Notes: generated by a model not told the origin, from the sequence alone. DNA of 34,462 bases from Gemmatimonadota bacterium (GCA_023249305.1 JAHFCU010000027.1:1-34462); one strand, 5' to 3'. Numbered from the stretch's first letter, positions 9,452 through 17,149 are shown. Translations and numbers: made by a program.

Positions 9452-9859
9452 TCACTGCACCACCACCGACCCGCTCATGCCCGGGTGCAGCGTGCAGTTG
9501 TAGCCGAACGTGCCCGCCGTCGAGAAGACGCGCTGCACGGACGTGCTGTAGGTCTCGCCGATGTTCGACGGCGCCCCCGTGACGGCGGCAAACGTCACGT
9601 TGTGCGTCACACCCTGGAACGTGAACGTGACCGTCGTGCCCTTGGATACCGAGAGCGACGAAGGCGTGAACGCATTCGAGGTGTTGGCGATGACCTCGTT
9701 CGTTCCGGGCTGCGTTGTCGTCCCGCCCGTCGTGCCGCCGGGGGTGTTGTACGGGTCGCTCGGCGTCGCGGGACTGGTGGGCGAATTGCCGCCACCGCCG
9801 CACGCTGAGGACAGGGACAAGACCACCAAGACTCCAAACAACCGCGGTGACGTGCGCAT
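9452..9859 (-). CDS. Cupredoxin (plastocyanin/azurin-like) lipoprotein
   Basis: 135 residues. The N-terminus is a lipoprotein signal with lipobox LSSAC, Cys20 being the lipidated residue, followed by a Gly/Pro/Thr-rich linker to about residue 52. The rest is a single cupredoxin domain. The type 1 copper ligands are all visible: His86 (GVTHNVTF), Cys122, His125 and Met128 (YNCTLHPGM). It is therefore a membrane-anchored periplasmic or surface electron carrier. Single gene; a hairpin follows its stop. Redox partners are not encoded next door; periplasmic cytochromes such as the decaheme protein at 28672 are conceivable but unproven. Confidence 0.9.
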   Translation of the reverse strand: MRTSPRLFGVLVVLSLSSACGGGGNSPTSPATPSDPYNTPGGTTGGTTTQPGTNEVIANTSNAFTPSSLSVSKGTTVTFTFQGVTHNVTFAAVTGAPSNIGETYSTSVQRVFSTAGTFGYNCTLHPGMSGSVVVQ

Positions 9860-10040
9860 GCGACCTCCGGGGGGAAAGGCCAGCTACTTCACATGTAAAG
9901 CATCTGTGGACAGGCCGGCTCAGGGTGCCGACGGAATGCGTCAAAGATGGGGCGTCGCGCGCAACTATCCGTGACCTCGATCACACCCGAGGGAGGAATC
10001 TGCGAATGCGGGGAAACCCCCACAGCGCGCAGATCATCGC

Positions 10041-10095
10041 AATCACGATCCGAAATCGAAATCCGAATCGAAATCCGTGATCCCTGTCCTCAATC
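10041..10095. repeat. Dispersed intergenic repeat, copy 2
   Basis: Positions 10072-10095 match 9399-9422 exactly. Upstream lies ATCCGAAATCGAAATCCGAATCG, a short-period A-rich array standing out from the GC-rich surroundings. This copy runs into the last codons and TGA stop (10090-10092) of the PLP decarboxylase. Confidence 0.6.
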
Positions 10096-11517
10096 GTTCA
10101 GTATCCTACCTGCCTCCTGAGCAATCTGTTCCACGCACTCCCGCATCACCGCCGCGCGCGTCCGGAAGCTGAGCACACACACCCGCGCGAGGTGACGTCC
10201 CTCGACCGTGCATCCCGTCAGCATCACGCGGCCGCGCGCCGTCACGCGCTCCATCAGTTCCGCGGTGGCGGCGTTGCGCGCGTCCTGCGACGCGAGCCGT
10301 GGCCCCTCGAGATGGAACGCGAAGAGTGAAAGCTGCGGCCAGGCATCCATCACGATTCCCGGAACGCGCGCCACTTCCGCAGCGGCCCACACGGCGAGGG
10401 CACGCTTTTCCGCGATCGCCGCACGGTACCGCGCCGCACCGAACATCTTGATCGCCATCCAGACCCGCAGGCCCGGGAAGCCGCGCGACAGTTCGGGACC
10501 GTGCTGGCTGGGGTCGTAGAACTCCTCCTGCTGTGCCGGCAGATATCCGGCGGTAGCCGAGTGCACGGCGCGCAATGCGGCGCCGTCGCGCACGAGCAGG
10601 GCGCCGGTGCCGTACGGGAGAAACATCCCTTTGTGCGGGTCCAGCGTCAGCGAGTCGGCGCGCGGTAGCCCTGCGAGCAACGGCCGCAGTTCCGGACACG
10701 CGTGGAAGAACGCGCCGTATGCGCCGTCCACGTGATGCCACATTCCCTCGCGCAAACAGATGTCGGCCACCGCCTCGAGTGGATCAACCGCTCCGGTGTT
10801 GGTTGTCCCAGCGGACGATGCCACCATGAACGGCCGCAGTCCGGCGGCGCGGTCGGCGGCAACCGCCGCTTCCAGCGCATCCACGCGCATGCGATAGTCG
10901 CCGTCCGACGCGATGATACGCACGCGATCGTGAAAGATGCCCGCCAGCTTTGCCGACTTCTCGATCGAGTGGTGCGCCTGATCCGATGTGTACAGCGTGC
11001 CTCGGCGAATGTCGGTGCCAAGGTACCGCTCGCGCGCACAGAGAATGGCGTTGAACGTCGCCATCGAGCCGCCCGCCGTGAGCAGGCCGCTGGACCCCTC
11101 CGGGAAACACATCCAGTCGCGCAGCCACTCGAGTGCGTTGGCTTCGAGCTGCACGAGCGCCGGCGCCGCCTGCCACACACCCGTGTATCGATTAGTCGTA
11201 TCGGCAATGAAGCTGGCGAGTGCGGCCGGATACACGCCGCCGCCCGGGATGTACGCCAGATAGCCGGGACCCGGCGTCGTGAACGAACGCGGAATCAGCT
11301 CGTCAAACAGTTGATCGAGCAGCGGCTCAAGTTCGGCGCCGTGCTCGGGGACGGGCTCGCGCAGGGAGCGGCAGACGTCGGCCACATCCAGATCGCCGCG
11401 AATCGCCTGCGACTCGATGGCCGCCAGGTGCGCCACCGCACGCTCCACCACGGCCTGCCCCATCGCCTGCATCTGCGATGGGGAAAACTCCAGGCTCGCG
11501 TCATCGGTGCCGCTCAT
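10090..11517 (-). CDS. PLP-dependent group II amino acid decarboxylase
   Basis: 475 residues from ATG 11517, which overlaps the stop of the upstream aldo/keto reductase as ATGA, so the two are translationally coupled. Family features: the PLP-stacking region SDQAHHSIEKSAK (His182), Asp264 in HHVDGAYG that holds the pyridine nitrogen, and Schiff-base Lys296 in LDPHKGMFLPYGTG. Length fits aromatic-L-amino-acid decarboxylase and related enzymes. It removes CO2 from an amino acid to give an amine; substrate cannot be fixed from the sequence (aromatic amino acids are most common, but glutamate- and diaminobutyrate-type relatives exist). Cytoplasmic. Its last codons fall within the dispersed repeat. 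Confidence 0.9.
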   Translation of the reverse strand: MSGTDDASLEFSPSQMQAMGQAVVERAVAHLAAIESQAIRGDLDVADVCRSLREPVPEHGAELEPLLDQLFDELIPRSFTTPGPGYLAYIPGGGVYPAALASFIADTTNRYTGVWQAAPALVQLEANALEWLRDWMCFPEGSSGLLTAGGSMATFNAILCARERYLGTDIRRGTLYTSDQAHHSIEKSAKLAGIFHDRVRIIASDGDYRMRVDALEAAVAADRAAGLRPFMVASSAGTTNTGAVDPLEAVADICLREGMWHHVDGAYGAFFHACPELRPLLAGLPRADSLTLDPHKGMFLPYGTGALLVRDGAALRAVHSATAGYLPAQQEEFYDPSQHGPELSRGFPGLRVWMAIKMFGAARYRAAIAEKRALAVWAAAEVARVPGIVMDAWPQLSLFAFHLEGPRLASQDARNAATAELMERVTARGRVMLTGCTVEGRHLARVCVLSFRTRAAVMRECVEQIAQEAGRILND

Positions 11518-12536
11518 TCCATGTTCTGGTCGTCTTCGCCCGGTGCGCCTGGCGTCGGCGGCTTCTTGAACCACGTGCCGTCGGCCACGTTGTTCGCGGC
11601 CAGCGCCTCGATGCGCGCCATCTCGGCTGCCGGAAGCGGCGAGAAGCTCTTGGCGATCGCCACGTTCTCTTCGAGCTGCGCCACCGTCTTGCACCCGATG
11701 ATCACGGTGCTGACCGGCAAGGTGAGCACGTAGCTCATCGCGTCCTTCATCGTGGTCACCGCGCCGTCCTTGAAGAGACGGTCGCGTGCCGGAATCTTCA
11801 TCCCGATCACACCCATCTTCTTCTTGTTCGCCAGCGGCAACAGCTCGCTCTGGAACGGCAGGCGGTGCGGGTCGGCGGCATTCAGCGCCATGAGGATCGT
11901 ATCGAACTCAAACCGGTCGATCGCCTTGGCGAGCACCGCGGGATCAAAGTGCCCGGTGATGCCGAGGTTGCGCACCATCTTCTGGTCGCGTGCGCTCACC
12001 ATCGCCTCGACGACGCCGTTCGTGCCGAAGATCGTCTCGAGCGACTCCTCCGTCTGCACGTTGTGGATCTGCCACAAATCCAGATGGTCGGTGTGCAGCA
12101 GGCGCAGGCTCTGCTCAAGTTGGCGCAGCGCGCCGTCCTTGGTGCGGTCGTCCACCTTGCTCGCGAGAAACACTTCCTTGCGGCGCGTGGCCATCACTTC
12201 GCCCACGTACGTCTGGCTGATACCGTCGAGTTCCCACCGCTGCTTCATCGGATCGCGCGGGCGGCCATACGCGGCCGCGGTGTCGATGTAGTTCACCCCC
12301 AGATCGATGGCGCGATTGATAATCGCGATCGACACGTCGTGCTTGTCCGCCTGTTCCAGCGATGCCTGTCCACCGAGGCTGAAGATGAACGGATGGTGCC
12401 CAGTGCGGCCGAGTGGCCGCGTGGGCAGCGCCAGCGCCGAAGGCGCGGCATCAGCAAGCCCGGGTGCGACCGCGAGCCCCGCGGCGCCGGCGATGCCGAT
12501 CTTCACGAAGTCGCGTCTCGACAGCTCTTCGGTCAT
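11514..12536 (-). CDS. Aldo/keto reductase with Tat signal
   Basis: 340 residues from ATG 12536, preceded by GGAG at a suitable distance; the 11 extra upstream codons contribute nothing recognisable. The N-terminus MTEELSRRDFVK followed by a hydrophobic Ala/Gly-rich stretch ending near Ala31 is a twin-arginine signal, so the enzyme should be exported folded. The catalytic tetrad is present: Asp85 and Tyr90 (NYIDTAAAYG), Lys127 (FLASKVDD), His158 (LWQIHNV). It would reduce or oxidise a carbonyl with NAD(P)H bound in the barrel; substrate unknown. Oddly it is coupled by a 4-bp overlap to a cytoplasmic PLP decarboxylase. No cofactor lies free in the periplasm, so the cofactor would have to be loaded before export. 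Confidence 0.88.
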   Translation of the reverse strand: MTEELSRRDFVKIGIAGAAGLAVAPGLADAAPSALALPTRPLGRTGHHPFIFSLGGQASLEQADKHDVSIAIINRAIDLGVNYIDTAAAYGRPRDPMKQRWELDGISQTYVGEVMATRRKEVFLASKVDDRTKDGALRQLEQSLRLLHTDHLDLWQIHNVQTEESLETIFGTNGVVEAMVSARDQKMVRNLGITGHFDPAVLAKAIDRFEFDTILMALNAADPHRLPFQSELLPLANKKKMGVIGMKIPARDRLFKDGAVTTMKDAMSYVLTLPVSTVIIGCKTVAQLEENVAIAKSFSPLPAAEMARIEALAANNVADGTWFKKPPTPGAPGEDDQNME

Positions 12537-12706
12537 GACTCTTCTCCGGTCGAGGCGGCCGGCATGCACTCCGGCGGCCGTTGAATGCGGGTCGGCGAGC
12601 GCGAGAACCTCCCGTCAAGCGGCCACCGTGGAGAAACATGCTTGTGCGCCGCCCGCGCCGATGGCCTTAGTATGCGCGCCGCCCGCAGTGCCGGCAACGG
12701 CTGCGC

Positions 12707-12859
12707 CTACCGACTTGACGGCGGCGTCCGCTTGGCGCGGCCGAGCGTCACGATCGTCGGCGGCGGATTGCGCTTGCGATACCGTCGCCAGACGAGAAAC
12801 GCGATGGCCAGCACGGCCAGCACGGCAACGGTCACATCCTGCCAGCCGATGCCGGTCAC
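12707..12859 (-). CDS. 50-residue single-pass membrane peptide coupled to feoB
   Basis: GTG 12859 overlaps the feoB TGA as GTGA, so translation would be coupled. The product begins VTGIGWQDVTVAVLAV, has one hydrophobic helix (about residues 8-24) and then a basic tail with RRYRKR. It occupies the place of the small FeoB-associated membrane proteins known from other phyla, which usually have Cys clusters; this one has no Cys. I infer a helper of FeoB on position, topology and coupling alone. Confidence 0.65.
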   Translation of the reverse strand: MTGIGWQDVTVAVLAVLAIAFLVWRRYRKRNPPPTIVTLGRAKRTPPSSR

Positions 12860-15036
12860 GAGCCGAACCCCATCGCACGGCCGCCCTGATACACGGCAAA
12901 CGACGCGAGCCACGCCATCGCGTTCATCATCACGAGCATGAACACCGGCCATCGCCACGAGTTGGTCTCCCGCCGCACCACCGCCAGCGTCGACATGCAC
13001 TGGCATGCCAGCACGTAGAACACCATGAGGCTCAAGCCCGTCAGCGGCGTATACGCCTTCTTCCCGGTGCGACTGTCCGTGGCCTCGCGCAGACTCTGTC
13101 GCAATGGCTGCACGTCACTCGCCGCGTTGTCCAGATTGAACACGGTGGCCATCGTCGAGACCATCACTTCGCGCGCGGCAATCGACGTCACCAGGCCAAT
13201 GCCGATGCGCCAGTCGAAGCCGAGCGGCGCGATGGCCGGCTCGATGAAGCGGCCCACCTGCCCCGCGTACGAGTGCTCAAGGCCCGCGCCGGCAATGCGG
13301 CGGTCGATCTCACCGACATTCGTCGCGTCGCCCGCCAGCACCGCCGTCTGCCGCTGCGCCTCGAGCGCGCGCACCGCGTCGCTCCCCTTGGGGTAGCTGG
13401 CGAGGAACCAGAGCACCACCGAGATGGCGAGAATCACCGTGCCCGCGTTGCGCAGAAAGAGCAGGCTGCGCTCGCGTACCGTACTGAACACCGAGCGCCA
13501 CGCCGGCATGCGATACGGCGGCAGCTCCATCACGTACAGCGGCCGCCCGCCGGCGAGAATGCTGCGTTTGAGCACCCACGCCACGACGATCGCGGCCACG
13601 ATGCCGAGGAAGTACATCGAGAAGAGCGTGATGCCGGGCAGCGTGACGAAACCCACCCACCGGTTGGGAACGAACGCGCCAATGAGCAGCGCGTACACCG
13701 GCAACCGCGCGCTGCACGACATGAAGGGCGCAATCATGATCGTCGTCAGGCGGTCGCGGCGATTGTCGATGCTGCGCGTCGCCATGATGCCGGGAATCGC
13801 GCACGCGAACGACGACAGCAGCGGAATGAACGAGCGCCCCGACAATCCCACCTGCCCCATCACGCGGTCCATGATGAACGCGGCGCGCGCCATGTAGCCG
13901 CTGTCCTCCAGGATGCAGAGGAACGTGAAGAGGATCGCGATCTGCGGCACAAAGGTGAGCGTGGTCCCGACGCCGGCAATGACGCCATCGACAATCAGCG
14001 ACCGCAGTGGTCCCACCGGCATCGCGTGACCAATGATGTTGCCGAACCACCGGACGAGGAAATCGATGAGGTTCATCACGGGCTGCGCCCACGCGAAGAC
14101 GCTCTGAAAGACCGCGCCCATCAGCACGACAAAGATCACCGGCCCCCACACGCGGTGCGTGAGCACGCGATCGATGCCCTCGCGCCGCGTGTCGCGGCGC
14201 GCGCCCGGCGTCACCACCGCCGCTTCGAGCAGCACGGTGATCGCCTCGTAGCGCCCCTGCACGTCGCCCGAACGCCAGCCGGGCGAGAACTCGTCGAGCC
14301 GCCGGGCCAGCATATGCGCGTCGGCCAGCGCGCCGGGTGGCACGTGACGCGCGAGCGCCTCGTCCTCGCCGTGGTCAAGCAGCAGCGCGACCGCGAGGTC
14401 GCGCCGCGCTCTATCAGGAAGCCCGGCGCGCGAGGGCAGCCGTTCCTCGAGCCGGCTCAGCACGCGCTGCAAGTGCAGCGGCCACTCGCGAAAGTGCCGC
14501 CCCGACGGCTCCACATCGCGGTCCATCAGCGCGCGCAGCATGTCGAGTCCCTGTCCCTTCGCCGCCGAAATGCCCACCACCGGCACGCCCAGTTGCAGTT
14601 CCAGCGCGCGTGCATCAATGCGCAGTCCCTGCGCGGCCGCCGCATCCATCATGTTCAGCGCCAGCAGCAGCGGACGTCCCAACTCGATGACCTGCAGCGC
14701 CAGATACAAATGCCGGTCGAGATTGGTCGCGTCCACCACGAAGACGATGAGATCGGGCGGCGGCGTGTCCTCCTGCAAGCCGAGCAGCACATCGCGCACG
14801 ATCATCTCATCGGGCGACGCGGGCTGCAGGCTGTAGCTGCCCGGCAAGTCGATCACTTCCGCCCGCTGACCGGACGGCAGATCGCACATGCCGATCTTCT
14901 TCTCAACCGTCACGCCCGGATAGTTGCCGACCTTCTGGCGCAATCCCGTCAGCGCATTGAACAGCGTCGACTTCCCCGCGTTGGGGTTGCCGAGAATCGC
15001 TATGCGCCGCGCCGCCGGCTCAGCCTTGCGTGACAT
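12856..15036 (-). CDS. feoB: Ferrous iron transport GTPase/permease FeoB
   Basis: 726 residues from ATG 15036. The N-terminal G domain has G1 GNPNAGKST (16-24), G2 Thr43 in GVTVEKK, G3 DLPG (63-66) and G4 NMMD (128-131), then a helical spacer domain to about 270, and a membrane domain with two Gate-type halves containing Cys-bearing stretches such as FACAIPGIMATR and ACQCMSTLAVVRRE. It imports Fe(II) across the inner membrane under control of GTP binding. The start overlaps the end of feoA by 17 bp, and a small membrane gene follows with a GTGA overlap. Length is within the usual range (700-800). Probably repressed by the DtxR-like protein at the operon head when iron is plentiful. Confidence 0.97.
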   Translation of the reverse strand: MSRKAEPAARRIAILGNPNAGKSTLFNALTGLRQKVGNYPGVTVEKKIGMCDLPSGQRAEVIDLPGSYSLQPASPDEMIVRDVLLGLQEDTPPPDLIVFVVDATNLDRHLYLALQVIELGRPLLLALNMMDAAAAQGLRIDARALELQLGVPVVGISAAKGQGLDMLRALMDRDVEPSGRHFREWPLHLQRVLSRLEERLPSRAGLPDRARRDLAVALLLDHGEDEALARHVPPGALADAHMLARRLDEFSPGWRSGDVQGRYEAITVLLEAAVVTPGARRDTRREGIDRVLTHRVWGPVIFVVLMGAVFQSVFAWAQPVMNLIDFLVRWFGNIIGHAMPVGPLRSLIVDGVIAGVGTTLTFVPQIAILFTFLCILEDSGYMARAAFIMDRVMGQVGLSGRSFIPLLSSFACAIPGIMATRSIDNRRDRLTTIMIAPFMSCSARLPVYALLIGAFVPNRWVGFVTLPGITLFSMYFLGIVAAIVVAWVLKRSILAGGRPLYVMELPPYRMPAWRSVFSTVRERSLLFLRNAGTVILAISVVLWFLASYPKGSDAVRALEAQRQTAVLAGDATNVGEIDRRIAGAGLEHSYAGQVGRFIEPAIAPLGFDWRIGIGLVTSIAAREVMVSTMATVFNLDNAASDVQPLRQSLREATDSRTGKKAYTPLTGLSLMVFYVLACQCMSTLAVVRRETNSWRWPVFMLVMMNAMAWLASFAVYQGGRAMGFGS

Positions 15037-15280
15037 GAATCTGGCAGGCCTCGGAACGACGGAGCGAGAGATGGACGCCGCGCACGGTGATCTCGATGGG
15101 ATCGCCCAGCGGCGCCCGCCGAATGAGCCTGATGGCCGTTCCCGGGAGCAGGCCGAGCTCCATGAGGCGGCGCGCGATGGCCGGCTCGCAGTCGAGGCTC
15201 AGAATCACGGCGCTGTCGCCCGCGGCCAGCTCGTCGAGCGCGCGTTCGCCGTCACGATCAAAAGAGCGGGTGGCGTTCAT
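15020..15280 (-). CDS. feoA: FeoA, SH3-like partner of FeoB
   Basis: 86 residues, a single SH3-like beta-barrel of the FeoA family. The conserved core is visible as RRLMELGLLPGTAIRLIRRAPLGDP followed in part by the ITVRGVHLSLRR strand. FeoA is a small cytoplasmic protein thought to bind and regulate FeoB. The ATG overlaps the stop of the upstream regulator (ATGA), and its own end overlaps feoB, so regulator, FeoA and FeoB are made from one coupled mRNA. The N-terminal 20 residues are more acidic than usual. Confidence 0.93.
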   Translation of the reverse strand: MNATRSFDRDGERALDELAAGDSAVILSLDCEPAIARRLMELGLLPGTAIRLIRRAPLGDPIEITVRGVHLSLRRSEACQIHVTQG

Positions 15281-15828
15281 GCGCGTTGCGGCGCCTTTTC
15301 AACCTGGTACATCAGCGATTCGTGCAGGCACGTCGATCCGCACATGTCGCAGTCATCCGGCGCGTGCTCGGCGCACGATCGCGGGCTCGCGCGATACGCC
15401 TCGCGGAACTTCGCCGCCACCGGATGCTTAGAGCGCATGAACGTCGTGAGCCGCAGCAGTTCGAGCGACACTTCGGGGCTCACGAGGTGCTCGATCATGC
15501 ACGCGTCTTCGCTCGCCACGTCCTCGGGCACGCCGAGGATCTCGGCAAGAAACATCGTCAGCACCTTGCGGCTCGATTCGGTGCGCGTCGCCAGGCCAGA
15601 GCCCTCGTTGGTGAGCTCCACGCAGCCGTAGCGTTCGTGGCGTACGAGGCCGCGCCGTTCAAGCGAGCGCAGCATGGAGGTGACACCGCTCTTCGAAACG
15701 CCCAAATTGTCGGCGATATCGCCGACGCGGGCGTGTCCCTTGTCCGCCTTGAGCGCGGCCACGGCTTGCAGGTAATGCGCCATGGAGTGCGAGACTTCCT
15801 TTTCGCCGAATCGCTTCCAAATATCCAC
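15277..15828 (-). CDS. DtxR/MntR-family metal-dependent regulator with four-Cys tail
   Basis: 183 residues from GTG 15828, chosen because GGAG lies about 9 nt upstream and because the longer frame (to TTG 15897) would run through a palindrome that looks like its operator. The N-terminal winged helix (about 15-78; VGDIADNLGVSKSGVTSMLRSLE) is followed by the dimer/metal domain with Cys110, Glu113 and His114 in DACMIEH, the DtxR ligand set. There is no C-terminal SH3-like domain. Instead the tail has Cys152, Cys160, Cys163 and Cys167 (C-x7-C-x2-C-x3-C, the last followed by L-H-E), able to hold Zn or an Fe-S cluster. It heads the feo operon and overlaps feoA by 4 bp, so it very likely controls iron uptake and itself. 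Confidence 0.9.
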   Translation of the reverse strand: MDIWKRFGEKEVSHSMAHYLQAVAALKADKGHARVGDIADNLGVSKSGVTSMLRSLERRGLVRHERYGCVELTNEGSGLATRTESSRKVLTMFLAEILGVPEDVASEDACMIEHLVSPEVSLELLRLTTFMRSKHPVAAKFREAYRASPRSCAEHAPDDCDMCGSTCLHESLMYQVEKAPQRA

Positions 15829-15861
15829 GGGTTTGGGCTCCGGTAGGGGTGCCTCAACAGT

Positions 15862-15877
15862 GTTAAGGTAGTTTAAC
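15862..15877. promoter_or_regulatory. Candidate operator of the feo operon
   Basis: GTTAA-GGTAGT-TTAAC is an inverted repeat of 5-bp arms around 6 bp, AT-rich in a GC-rich setting, 34-49 bp before the chosen regulator start. On the minus strand it overlaps a weak promoter-like pair (TTGTCG, 17 bp, TAACAC). DtxR-type boxes are likewise TTA-rich dyads, so autoregulation is a reasonable inference. Confidence 0.45.
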
Positions 15878-15904
15878 TCGTGCGACAAACGGCGCAACTG
15901 CCCG

Positions 15905-15937
15905 ACCGGCCGAGAGCGGGGTTCGCTCTCGGCCGGT
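15905..15937 (-). terminator. Strong hairpin after the DUF5666 lipoprotein gene
   Basis: ACCGGCCGAGAGCG (15905-15918) and CGCTCTCGGCCGGT (15924-15937) form a perfect 14-bp stem with a GGGTT loop. It lies 26 bp past the lipoprotein stop and upstream of the feo promoter region, insulating the two units. There is no U-tract on either side. Confidence 0.75.
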
Positions 15938-15962
15938 TAGTGTGTTCAGGGCGAAAAGGTCG

Positions 15963-16856
15963 CTACTTCACGACCACCTTCGTCGCCGTCACCGTCGTCG
16001 CGCCTGTAGCGATCGCGCCGTAGACACCGACCGTGCCGCCGACCTTCACGTCAGCGCAGGCCTTGCCGTCAAAGACCGTCGCGGCGGTCGTGATGGCGAC
16101 CTTGGCCCCGACCGTGATGGTGATCGCTGGGCACGTGCCCGTGAGTGCCGTGACCACCCCGATGAACGCCGGCGGCGGTGGAGGCGGCGGCACGATCTTC
16201 ACCTGCTTGGCGAGAATGCTCCCGTCGGCCTGCGCCGTGCCAAGCGCGCCCGCCTTGATGTCGTTCTTGATGTCGGCACAGGTCTTGTCGCCGTAGGTCG
16301 TGGCGGCATCCGTTTTCACTGTCTTGCCGTCGAGCTTGAACGTGATGGCGGGACACGTGCCGGACACGGCGCTCACCGTGCCAGTTGCCGTGGCCGGCGG
16401 CGGTGGAGGTGGCGGCACGATCTTCACCTGCTTGGCGAGGATGCTCCCGTCGGCCTGCGACGTGCCGATGGCGCCCGCCTTGACGTCGTTCTTGACGTCG
16501 GCGCACGTCTTGTCGCCATACGACGTCGCGGCGTCGGTCTTTACCGTCTTGCCGTCAACCTTAAACGTGATCGCGGGGCACGTGCCGCTGACCGCGCTCA
16601 CCGTGCCGGTCACCGTCACCGGCGGCGGTGGAGGCGGCGGTGGCGGCGGTGGTGGCGGAACGATCTTCACTTGCTTCGCAAGGATGCTGCCGTCCGCCTG
16701 CGCGGTGCCGGCCACGCCCACCTTCACATCGTTCTTGACGTCGGCGCAGCTCTTGTCACCGAACGACGTCGATGCGTCGGTCTTGATGGTCTTCGACTCG
16801 AACTTGAAGCTCACCGCTGGGCACGTCCCCGAGAGCGCAGAGACGGTTCCCGTGAT
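15963..16856 (-). repeat. Internal coding repeats of the DUF5666 lipoprotein
   Basis: Four units of about 225 bp, the first three highly similar at DNA level, with CCG/CCA/CCT-rich proline linkers of different length between them. Recombination between units would change the number of domains. Confidence 0.75.
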
Positions 16857-17042
16857 CGTCACGGCGGCCGACGTCGTTCCCGTCTTCGTGCCGTCGCTCG
16901 AGGTCGTGGTCCCCGCACTGCCGCTCGATGCGGCCGCCGTGGTGAGCACTGGCGACGTCGGCGGAGTCGACGACTTGTCCGAGCCGCCACCGCACGCGGC
17001 GACGAGGGCGGCCGCCGCAAGAACCAACGAAAGGCGCTTCAT
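15963..17042 (-). CDS. Lipoprotein with four DUF5666 repeats linked by polyproline
   Basis: 359 residues from ATG 17042 with AAGGAG about 8 nt upstream. Lipobox LVAAC gives lipidated Cys17, then a Ser/Thr/Gly-rich linker. Four DUF5666-like domains follow (about 63-127, 144-208, 219-283, 293-359), separated by runs of 13, 7 and 7 prolines (129-141, 210-216, 285-291). Repeats 1-3 are closely alike (TGTCPA ... CADVKND ... QADGSILAKQVKIV); repeat 4 is more diverged. Each repeat has two Cys exactly 25 residues apart (74/99, 155/180, 230/255, 304/329), which suggests one disulfide per domain. The protein would be anchored in the outer or inner membrane with a rod-like exposed part. Function unknown; it sits alone between two terminator-like elements, next to the feo operon. 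Confidence 0.9.
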   Translation of the reverse strand: MKRLSLVLAAAALVAACGGGSDKSSTPPTSPVLTTAAASSGSAGTTTSSDGTKTGTTSAAVTITGTVSALSGTCPAVSFKFESKTIKTDASTSFGDKSCADVKNDVKVGVAGTAQADGSILAKQVKIVPPPPPPPPPPPPPVTVTGTVSAVSGTCPAITFKVDGKTVKTDAATSYGDKTCADVKNDVKAGAIGTSQADGSILAKQVKIVPPPPPPPATATGTVSAVSGTCPAITFKLDGKTVKTDAATTYGDKTCADIKNDIKAGALGTAQADGSILAKQVKIVPPPPPPPAFIGVVTALTGTCPAITITVGAKVAITTAATVFDGKACADVKVGGTVGVYGAIATGATTVTATKVVVK

Positions 17043-17119
17043 ATGAACGCTCCTTGCCATACAAGACGACGGCGCGCCGCGTGGCGGCGCGCAGCGGTAC
17101 CACGATTGACCGACACGCT

Positions 17120-17149
17120 GATCGTACGACGATCCGAGCCGAAAATCAA
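17120..17149 (-). promoter_or_regulatory. Promoter with overlapping palindrome for the DUF5666 lipoprotein
   Basis: On the minus strand, TTGATT (17149-17144), a 17-bp spacer and TACGAT (17126-17121) form a sigma70-like promoter 79 bp before the ATG. The dyad GATCGT-ACG-ACGATC (17120-17134) covers the -10 element, where a bound protein would block polymerase. No promoter in the window looks better to me. Confidence 0.45.

Noticed and set aside
12307..15033. 908-residue plus-strand ORF opposite feoB
   Set aside because: Arg/His/Gln-rich composition without motifs; feoB on the minus strand has all G-domain motifs.
15829..15897. N-terminal extension of the metal regulator from TTG 15897
   Set aside because: It would translate through the operator-like dyad, and GTG 15828 has a better ribosome site; not fully excluded.
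15963..16856. Regular repeats that could be taken for a CRISPR array
   Set aside because: Unit length is about 225 bp and the repeats are coding, with proline-codon linkers; there are no short repeats with unique spacers or cas genes.
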